DNA of 43,371 nucleotides from Sulfuricurvum sp. (GTDB lineage Bacteria > Campylobacterota > Campylobacteria > Campylobacterales > Sulfurimonadaceae): assembly GCF_019163035.1 (NCBI RefSeq), contig NZ_JAFLKV010000036.1, positions 1 to 43,371 of the forward strand, given 5' to 3'. The position numbers and the translations under genes were made by a program. Positions 36,228-43,371 of this stretch are shown piece after piece; the stretch's first letter is position 1; each line of letters begins with the position of its first letter. The notes under the pieces were generated by a model. The model ran no database searches. It was given only the letters and a program-made list of their open reading frames with translations, and was not told the origin of the DNA.

Positions 36228-37901
36228 ATGAGTAACGAATCGACAATCTGGCTTTTTTTACGAAAAATGAGGACTCCCCTCATTGTTCTCAATCTTGCAC
36301 ACTCAATCCCAGTTATTTTATTAACCCTTGTTCCGGGTGTAGACGGAAGCGGAAAAACGGTTTACCTAAGTTTTTTCGATGCGATGTATATTGTCGGATA
36401 TACGGCAACGACCATCGGATTCGGTGAAATCCCTTATCCATTTAGCTATCCGCAACGAATGGTGGTTCTACTTACTATTTACGCCTCTGTTCCGGCATGG
36501 ATTTATGCGTTAGGTTCGATCATCGCATTGTTTCAGGAAAAAACCTTTACTACTGCGATGAAAATGAATAACTTTCGGCGGAGAGTCCATCATTTGGGTC
36601 AAGATTTCATCATTATCTGTGGCTATACCGATGCGGGAAAACTGCTGATTGATAAACTTAACAAAGATAACCTTTACCGAATCATTGTTATCGATAAAAG
36701 CATCGAAAAAATCGAAGCATTACAAAGTGAAATGTATCTCCCCTCAATTCCCGCTATCGTCGCGGATGCTTCCATGACCGAAGTCCTTAAATCTTCCGGT
36801 ATTGAATCCCACCATTGCAAATTTATCGTTACCCTTTTCGATGATGATCAGCTCAACTTAAAAATTTCCGTTCGTGCCCGTATCTTGAATAAAAAACTTC
36901 ATATTATCGCTCGTTCAGGTATTAAACAAGGGGGAGAAAATCTTTCAAATATTGGTGTCGATCATGTCATCGATGCTTTTTCTATTATCTCAAAACGGAT
37001 CGATTTTGCACTTCGTTCTCCGTATCTTTTTAATCTTCTTAGTTGGGTTCAAGGGGGGAATTTGCATGTTAGTAAAAGTGATATTCTCCCTAAAGGAAAA
37101 TACATCGTATGTGCAAAAGGTCGTTTTGGAAAGACGCTTCAAAATACCCTCGATAACAACCAAATCGAATACACTTATCTCGATATTAACAAAGATACCC
37201 ACGAAAAAGTCTCTTCGGATCAAGATTTCTTTATTCAGGCGGGGATCATGGAAGCGGCCTGCATTATTGCAGGAACCAATGATGATGCAATCAACCTCTC
37301 AATCATCGCTACCGCGCGGACTCTAAATCCTAATATTTTTGCTATCGTTCGGGAAAATGAGCTCGAAGAGCGAAGCCTTTTTAGTAATCTAAAAGTTGAC
37401 AAAATTTTCGTACTTGATCAAATCGCCGCACTGGATGGCTACAACTACATTGATAGACCGATGACATTCAAATTTATCGATGAGATTTCTAAACAAAGCT
37501 ATGAAACATTTGTTGATACGTTATTGCTCATTACTAAACGTGTTAATAAACGCCCTGCCCTTATCGAGATGGAAATTGATGAGCAACAGATGTATGCCCT
37601 TAGTCGCTATTTAACAGAATCTACAGTAACCATTAAGCAACTTATCGATAATCCGTATCGTGATGGAGACAATCTAGAAATCGTTATTTTAGGACTTGAA
37701 CGAGAAAATGGTGAATTTATCCTTTTACCAGATGGTAATACAGTGCTTCGACCACATGACCACATACTCTTAGCGACAACCCGTCCGAGCTTAGATCGTT
37801 TCCAAACCATTGTCAACCATTATTATGAACTCTATTATGTCATTCACGGTGTCGAAGCACGACGATTTAAATTCCCTTTTAGAAGAACTGCTAAATACTA
37901 A
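36228..37901 (+). CDS. Potassium channel protein with TrkA-N/TrkA-C (RCK) domains
   Basis: 557 aa; selectivity filter-like TATTIGFGEIPYP, RCK FIIICGYTDAGKLLIDKL, second RCK-like region. Confidence 0.9.
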   Translation: MSNESTIWLFLRKMRTPLIVLNLAHSIPVILLTLVPGVDGSGKTVYLSFFDAMYIVGYTATTIGFGEIPYPFSYPQRMVVLLTIYASVPAWIYALGSIIALFQEKTFTTAMKMNNFRRRVHHLGQDFIIICGYTDAGKLLIDKLNKDNLYRIIVIDKSIEKIEALQSEMYLPSIPAIVADASMTEVLKSSGIESHHCKFIVTLFDDDQLNLKISVRARILNKKLHIIARSGIKQGGENLSNIGVDHVIDAFSIISKRIDFALRSPYLFNLLSWVQGGNLHVSKSDILPKGKYIVCAKGRFGKTLQNTLDNNQIEYTYLDINKDTHEKVSSDQDFFIQAGIMEAACIIAGTNDDAINLSIIATARTLNPNIFAIVRENELEERSLFSNLKVDKIFVLDQIAALDGYNYIDRPMTFKFIDEISKQSYETFVDTLLLITKRVNKRPALIEMEIDEQQMYALSRYLTESTVTIKQLIDNPYRDGDNLEIVILGLERENGEFILLPDGNTVLRPHDHILLATTRPSLDRFQTIVNHYYELYYVIHGVEARRFKFPFRRTAKY

Positions 37902-38460
37902 CCCTATCTTCCATCGCTTTGGTGAGAGAGAGAATATCGACGTTTTCTAAACTTACCCCTGTCGGAACACCCTGCGCAATACGGCTAAAACGGACATCAA
38001 AATTGATTAGTTTATCTTCAATATAGAGCATCACACCCTGATTCGCGATTGATGGAGTGAGGGCGAAAATCACCTCTTTAATCCCGCTTTGAATAATCCC
38101 GCGCAGATGAGAAATATCTAGCTCTTCGATAGACTCCAGCACGAAATAGCGACCATCAAAGAGACCGTTCTCTTCAAATGTCAAAATATCTTTGGCATTT
38201 TCAACGATACAGAGTATTTCGTGATTACGACACTCATCACTGCAAATCGAGCAAAGCTCATCTTCGCTCAACCCTCCGCATGATCGGCATTTTTTGAGGC
38301 TAGTGATTGCATTTTCGATGGCATGAGCGAGTTTGAGAGCACCGAAACTATCGTGCATAACCATATGATAGGCTAGACGTGTTGCGGACTTTTGTCCTAT
38401 AGCAGGGAGCTGTTGCAGAGCATCGACAAGGCGATTAAATTTTTCAAGTGATCGTTTCAT
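37891..38460 (-). CDS. recR: Recombination mediator RecR
   Basis: 189 aa; LPAIGQKSATRLAYHMV, CRSCGGLSEDELCSICSDECRN, Toprim. Confidence 0.95.
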   Translation of the reverse strand: MKRSLEKFNRLVDALQQLPAIGQKSATRLAYHMVMHDSFGALKLAHAIENAITSLKKCRSCGGLSEDELCSICSDECRNHEILCIVENAKDILTFEENGLFDGRYFVLESIEELDISHLRGIIQSGIKEVIFALTPSIANQGVMLYIEDKLINFDVRFSRIAQGVPTGVSLENVDILSLTKAMEDRVSI

Positions 38461-38576
38461 AATCGATATTGTAGCAAACGTTGTGCCATAAATAGTTTAG
38501 TCTTTATGACTCAATTAAGCTAACACTCTTTTTGACATGGTATAATTGCGCGAAAATATGTTTTCGGAGTCAATTC

Positions 38577-39692
38577 GTGGAAAATTTGAGTTATTATGAA
38601 ATTTTAGAAGTCACTAAAAATGCTAATGGTGATGAGATCAAAAAAGCGTACCGCAAAATGGCGAAGCTCTACCATCCTGACCGTAATCCGAATGATGAGA
38701 GTGCAGAACATAAGTTCAAACTCTGTAATGAAGCGTACCAAGTTTTGAGCGATGATCAACAACGTGCACGCTATGACCGTTACGGCAAAGAGGGATTGCA
38801 AGGGGGCGGTGGACGACGTCAAAGCGGTGGTTTTGATGATTTAGGATCTATTTTTGAAGAGATGTTCAATGGCTTTGGCGGAGGCGGTCGTAAGCAATCA
38901 CGCGCAGCAACGGATAAATTCCCACTCGATATGGGTGTGGAGATGCGTGTGAGCTTCAAAGAGGCAGTTTTCGGATGCGAAAAAGAGGTGACGTTTACCA
39001 CTAAAAATTCGTGTAAAACATGTAAAGGAACCGGAGCCAAAGAGGGCAAAGTGACCAGTTGCAGCCAGTGTGGCGGCAAAGGGCAAGTGTATGTTCGCCA
39101 AGGTTTTATGACCTTCTCTCAAACCTGCCCTGCGTGTCACGGCGAGGGGACGATGGCGAGTGAAAAATGTCCTGATTGTAAAGGTAAAAGTTTTACCGAG
39201 ATCAAAGAGAGCGTTACGATCAAAATCCCTGCCGGAATCGATACGGGAAATCGTTTGCGTGTATCAGGACGCGGTAACACTGGAAAAAGCGGTGTAAGAG
39301 GTGATATGTATGTGACGTTTGAAGTGGAAGAGGACAGCCACTTTATCCGTAACGGAAACGACATCTACCTCGAAGTTCCAGTTTTCTTTACCCAAGCAGT
39401 ACTCGGTGAAAACATTACTATACCTTCACTAAATGGAGAGCTGACACTCGAACTCGAAACGGGAACCAAAGACGGACAGCAGTATCGCTTTAGAAATGAA
39501 GGTGTTACCGATGTTCACGGACGGGGCAAAGGGGATTTGATTGCTCAAATCCACCTCACCTACCCTAACCGCCTGAACTCAACGCAAGAAGAATTGCTCC
39601 AAAAGCTCCAAGAGAGTTTTGGGATCGAATCCAAGCCACATGAATCGATGTTTGAATCAACATTTGAAAAAGTAAAGGGATGGTTTAAATAA
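38577..39692 (+). CDS. dnaJ: Chaperone DnaJ
   Basis: GTG start with GGAG RBS; J domain [21 protein letters not shown] / [10 protein letters not shown] / [10 protein letters not shown] / CPDCKGKSF zinc fingers. Confidence 0.95.
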   Translation: MENLSYYEILEVTKNANGDEIKKAYRKMAKLYHPDRNPNDESAEHKFKLCNEAYQVLSDDQQRARYDRYGKEGLQGGGGRRQSGGFDDLGSIFEEMFNGFGGGGRKQSRAATDKFPLDMGVEMRVSFKEAVFGCEKEVTFTTKNSCKTCKGTGAKEGKVTSCSQCGGKGQVYVRQGFMTFSQTCPACHGEGTMASEKCPDCKGKSFTEIKESVTIKIPAGIDTGNRLRVSGRGNTGKSGVRGDMYVTFEVEEDSHFIRNGNDIYLEVPVFFTQAVLGENITIPSLNGELTLELETGTKDGQQYRFRNEGVTDVHGRGKGDLIAQIHLTYPNRLNSTQEELLQKLQESFGIESKPHESMFESTFEKVKGWFK

Positions 39693-39696
39693 ATTC

Positions 39697-39757
39697 GTCA
39701 TTCCGTACGTGATACGGAATCTAAGATGAATGGATCCCGAATCTAGTTCGGGATGAC
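39697..39757. repeat. Double-hairpin palindromic repeat (REP/MITE-like) between dnaJ and the ccsBA gene
   Basis: ATTCCGTA-CGTGA-TACGGAAT (39700-39720) and ATCCCGAA-TCTAG-TTCGGGAT (39734-39754), flanked by GTCAT...ATGAC. Confidence 0.7.
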
Positions 39758-39765
39758 AAGAATTT

Positions 39766-42700
39766 CTACTTCGTACTTCTTTTTGGATACGCCATCGCAA
39801 TAATGATTGCAATCACGGCATACGTCCACGGTACAAAATCAGGTACCGGAACGGGATCCCCTTTTGCATACGAGTGCATACCGCCTAGATAATAGTTTAC
39901 CCCGAAATAGGTCATTAGCACCGACGTAAATGCCAATAGTGATACAACGCTGAAGATGTAATCGCTATACGCCCCTTTGATCATACGCAAGTGGATAACC
40001 ACCGCATAGACCAAAATAGTGACAAGTGCCCATGTCTCTTTCGGATCCCATCCCCAGTAACGTCCCCAGCTCTCATTTGCCCAAACTCCTCCGAGGAAGT
40101 TTCCGACGGTAAGAAGTACCAACCCGATGATGAGACTCATCTCATTGATCGCATTGAGCTCTTTGATCGCCAGATTAAGACGAGTTTCATTAGAGGGTTT
40201 TTTGAGGATAAAGAGGATGAGAGTAATCATCCCTAGCAATGCACCAAGTCCAATGAATCCGTAACTAGCAGTAATCATCGCAACGTGAATCGCTAACCAG
40301 TAGGATTGGAGAACCGGAACGAGGTTGGTCACCTGCGGATCCATCCAATTGAGATGGGCGACAAATAGGATAAGCCCTGTCATGATCGACGTTGCCGCCA
40401 TCGTCATTACCGAGCGACGTGAGAAGATAAATCCTGCCAATACACTCGCCCAACCGATATAGATCATCGACTCATAGCCGTTTGACCACGGTGCGTGTCC
40501 TGAGATATACCAACGCATGATAAGACCTGCGGTGTGTGCCGTAAAGAAAAGAACTAACAGACCAAAGGATACTTTGCTCAGCCACTCTTCGCGGAAGGTT
40601 GGTTTGATAATTTTGATGAATGACAAGATCATCAACGTAAACCCGACAACAAAATAAAGCGGCCAAAGTTGCTCGAAAATATTCGATTTGTTGTAAAAAA
40701 TTTCGACTTTTGATTTCATATCACTCGGATAGACACTCGCACCCACAAAGCGTTGGTATTTGTCGATACGCTCCAATGCTTCATCCGCTTTACTCCAATC
40801 ACCGCTTTTCATCGCTTCATCGATTGAACCGAAATAGCTAATAGCGAGAAGTCGGACAATCTCCGATTCTTTTGGACTAAGCCCTTGCAATGCTTCGATA
40901 GTTGCATCCCACTTGTGGTTTTTATCGCTTGGTTTCGGCCATATACGTACCAATGAACCGGTATAAACCATATAGGCAACATTAACCCGTTCGTCTACTT
41001 GTAAGAGAGCTTTATCGAATTTACCCCGTTTCCCCGGTGCTTTTCGGTTTGCTTCATTGACCAATTTTTCCAATTTGTAGCCGCTAATCTCATCAGGAGC
41101 TAGAAAAAACTGTGAGAATGCTGCTGTTTTCGCACTCTCAGGAATCCCGAGTAGCTTGTTGATCTCTTTGTCACCTGTGCGGATAATGGCAATCTCACGC
41201 CACGCATCGGGACGGAGCATCATCCCTAACACGACTTGATTTGAGGTCAAACCTAAAAATGTGTCGTTACGGTTTAGTTTTGCCAAGATCTCATGACTAA
41301 GTGTATCCATCGGCTTCATACGCCCACTGGCATCTTGGACGATGAGATGACCGAATTTATCGGCATGGGCTTTATCGAACCCTTTTGCCGTAGCGATAAC
41401 CGGATTTTCTTCATCCGCAGCGATAGCGTTTGTCGAACTAAATAGTACTAAGATAACCACCGCTAACGCTGCAACGGTACTTTTGGCTTTAATCGATTTT
41501 AGTTTTTCACCCAGAGCGGCAAAACGACCGCTTTTCACGATCAATACCCCAAACATCCCGATAGAGAGCAACAAATATCCGATATAAGTAATCAATGTCC
41601 CCGGATCGTGGTTAACCGAGAGAATCGTTCCGAGTTCATCTTGATCAAACGACGATTGGAAAAATCGGTACCCCTCATAATCCAAAATATGATTCATATA
41701 AATCCTAAAATCAAATTTTTCTTGATTGGCGGGATCGAGGACAGTCACTTCACTCGCATACGATGCCGGTGACATCGATCCCGGATAGCGCTCTAGCTCG
41801 AAATCACGTAGTGCGATGGCAAACGGGATTTTACGTTCGATGGAGCCGTAAGAAGATTCGATAACGGTATTACCCAAGATCACTTTTTTCGCTTCACCGA
41901 CTTCACCCGCTGAGCCTAATACGACCTCAGTCGTTTTGTTCTCTCCGCTACTAAAAGTAAGTGTTAGGGCATCGTGAGAGTCTTGTTGCATCATAGGCCC
42001 TTTTTTCCCTTTGGACGAAGCAGAGACCAGTTTCATTGAAGCTTTCGGGAAGAATTCGCGCAATACAAAACCGCTTTGGGTACTTTGGAACAAGGTTCGC
42101 TTGGTCATCTCATTCTTACCCTTGGAGAGAACGGATGTTTTCTGCGTATCCATACTGAGGGTTGCCAAAGCTGTTGGTGCACTCAAATACGCTTTCTCCC
42201 CCTCAACACTGAGAGAAACTACCGGTTTATCAAACGTTTTATTGGAATCAAAATCGATAACCAAATCATTGGCTTCGACAAACTCACCGCGTTGGAGAGA
42301 GACTTGTTGTGCTCCTGCCGCGCCTGTGACCATCAGATTAAAGAGCGGTTGACCTTTTGGATCGGCAACCATTTCATAGCTAACATCCCCCATATAGTTA
42401 TCAAGTTTAACTTTGATCGTTTCACCGTTGAGTGCCAACTCACGCTCAAAATGGTTAGATGTTCGTTTAGAGAGATATAAAGCCTCTTTAAAGGGATAAG
42501 CTTTTCCATCTTTGATGACATTAAACGAGATGTAAGGTTCAGAACTGACCAAAACATCGCGACTTTCCCCCTCGCGGATGTGCATTGTTCCCTCAAACCC
42601 GATATAGCGTGTGACTGCCGCACCGATGAGGATAATCAAAAAAGCGGCATGAAAGATAAAAACAAGCCACTTGCCACGGCGAGCCATGTTGAAGTTGATA

Positions 42701-42894
42701 ATATTGAGCGTCAGATTGATCGCCAATAACGCAAGAAGGATTTCAAACCAACGGGCATTATAAATATCCGCCTTAGCAGACATCGCGCCGTAATCGTTTT
42801 CAACAAACGTCGCATAGCCGATAGAGACGGCAAAAATGAGCATAAGAGCTGCCATGGTTTTCATGGAGCCGAGCAGTGAGAGAACTTTGTTCAT
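39766..42894 (-). CDS. ccsBA: Fused ResB-CcsA (system II) cytochrome c biogenesis protein
   Basis: 1042 aa; N-terminal ResB-like region, C-terminal CcsA with WANESWGRYWGWDPKETWAL. Confidence 0.92.
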   Translation of the reverse strand: MNKVLSLLGSMKTMAALMLIFAVSIGYATFVENDYGAMSAKADIYNARWFEILLALLAINLTLNIINFNMARRGKWLVFIFHAAFLIILIGAAVTRYIGFEGTMHIREGESRDVLVSSEPYISFNVIKDGKAYPFKEALYLSKRTSNHFERELALNGETIKVKLDNYMGDVSYEMVADPKGQPLFNLMVTGAAGAQQVSLQRGEFVEANDLVIDFDSNKTFDKPVVSLSVEGEKAYLSAPTALATLSMDTQKTSVLSKGKNEMTKRTLFQSTQSGFVLREFFPKASMKLVSASSKGKKGPMMQQDSHDALTLTFSSGENKTTEVVLGSAGEVGEAKKVILGNTVIESSYGSIERKIPFAIALRDFELERYPGSMSPASYASEVTVLDPANQEKFDFRIYMNHILDYEGYRFFQSSFDQDELGTILSVNHDPGTLITYIGYLLLSIGMFGVLIVKSGRFAALGEKLKSIKAKSTVAALAVVILVLFSSTNAIAADEENPVIATAKGFDKAHADKFGHLIVQDASGRMKPMDTLSHEILAKLNRNDTFLGLTSNQVVLGMMLRPDAWREIAIIRTGDKEINKLLGIPESAKTAAFSQFFLAPDEISGYKLEKLVNEANRKAPGKRGKFDKALLQVDERVNVAYMVYTGSLVRIWPKPSDKNHKWDATIEALQGLSPKESEIVRLLAISYFGSIDEAMKSGDWSKADEALERIDKYQRFVGASVYPSDMKSKVEIFYNKSNIFEQLWPLYFVVGFTLMILSFIKIIKPTFREEWLSKVSFGLLVLFFTAHTAGLIMRWYISGHAPWSNGYESMIYIGWASVLAGFIFSRRSVMTMAATSIMTGLILFVAHLNWMDPQVTNLVPVLQSYWLAIHVAMITASYGFIGLGALLGMITLILFILKKPSNETRLNLAIKELNAINEMSLIIGLVLLTVGNFLGGVWANESWGRYWGWDPKETWALVTILVYAVVIHLRMIKGAYSDYIFSVVSLLAFTSVLMTYFGVNYYLGGMHSYAKGDPVPVPDFVPWTYAVIAIIIAMAYPKRSTK

Positions 42895-42967
42895 GGTTAA
42901 CCTATTTGAAAAATATTCGCTATTGTAGTGGGTGTTCGGTAAATGTTTGTTAATTAAAAATTAATAC

Positions 42968-43371
42968 TCACACACCTTCAAGAATCATTGCTTCCGCCAC
43001 CCGTTTAAATGCCGCGATATTGGCACCATCGACGAAATTTCGCTCCACTCCGTACTCTTTTGCCGTAAGTGAAACTCGTTTATAAATCTGACACATCAGC
43101 TCATCAAGTTTACGATCTACTTTATCAAAATCCCATTTTTCCATCGAAGCGTTTTGGCTCATCTCAAACTCACTCACCGCTACTCCTCCTGCATTGGACG
43201 CTTTTCCCGGCGCAAAGAGTATCCCTTCGCGTTGTAGAAGAGTTATTGCTTCAGGCAAAGTCGGCATATTTGCCCCCTCCACTACTGCGACACATCCGTT
43301 TGAAATCAGCTTTTTCGCATCCGATACCGTCAGTTCATTTTGGGTCGCACACGGGAACGCCGCGAAACACG
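42968..43371 (-). CDS. gdhA: NADP-type glutamate dehydrogenase, C-terminal part (truncated by window end)
   Basis: Frame open to the window edge: CFAAFPCATQNELTVSDAKKLISNGCVAVVEGANMPT...GILFAPGKASNAGGVAVSEFEMSQN. Confidence 0.92.
   Translation of the reverse strand, partial: CFAAFPCATQNELTVSDAKKLISNGCVAVVEGANMPTLPEAITLLQREGILFAPGKASNAGGVAVSEFEMSQNASMEKWDFDKVDRKLDELMCQIYKRVSLTAKEYGVERNFVDGANIAAFKRVAEAMILEGV

Noticed and set aside
38531-38546. TTGACA followed by TATAAT upstream of dnaJ as a canonical -35/-10 promoter
   Set aside because: Only 3 bp separate the hexamers, so they cannot both be used; TATAAT alone may serve as a -10.
1-43371. Mobile elements, prophage, CRISPR-Cas or restriction-modification systems
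   Set aside because: No transposase, integrase, cas, R-M genes or repeat-spacer arrays were seen in the ORF track or by reading.

Overview
The window looks chromosomal and Campylobacterota-like (Sulfuricurvum/Sulfurimonas-type gene content; taxon is inference). It holds: (1) a selenium/formate island at about 0-20.1 kb. This has a minus-strand operon for a selenocysteine-containing, Tat-exported formate dehydrogenase (4Fe-4S protein, TorD-like chaperone, 71-aa Tat peptide, fdhA with an in-frame UGA, fdhB, fdhC, fdhD, and a dedicated cysteine desulfurase-like protein). It also has selC (tRNA-Sec), selA, selB and selD, a periplasmic-binding-protein/histidine kinase/response regulator trio, and an uncharacterised 3-gene operon (ferritin-like diiron protein, acyl-CoA-dehydrogenase-fold flavoprotein, leaderless PhnD-like binding protein) between selB and selD. 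(2) A tightly packed plus-strand run at about 20.3-29.7 kb: lipocalin, radical SAM/DNA-metabolism pair, hemH, phytoene-desaturase-like oxidoreductase, LytS/LytTR pair, DUF523-DUF1722, photolyase. (3) A putative blue-light signalling block at 29.75-35.8 kb: wHTH-LOV protein, CheB-CheR-PAS-kinase fusion, REC-PAS-GGDEF-EAL protein. (4) Housekeeping genes: K+ channel, recR, dnaJ, fused ResB-CcsA cytochrome c biogenesis protein, and partial gdhA. The most interesting observation is a 17-bp palindrome (GTWAAM-N5-TTTWAC-like). It recurs at six intergenic sites, all in front of the formate/selenium transcription units. These include the three-component system and the diiron/flavoprotein operon, so it suggests an undescribed formate/selenium regulon that contains a novel oxidoreductase system.
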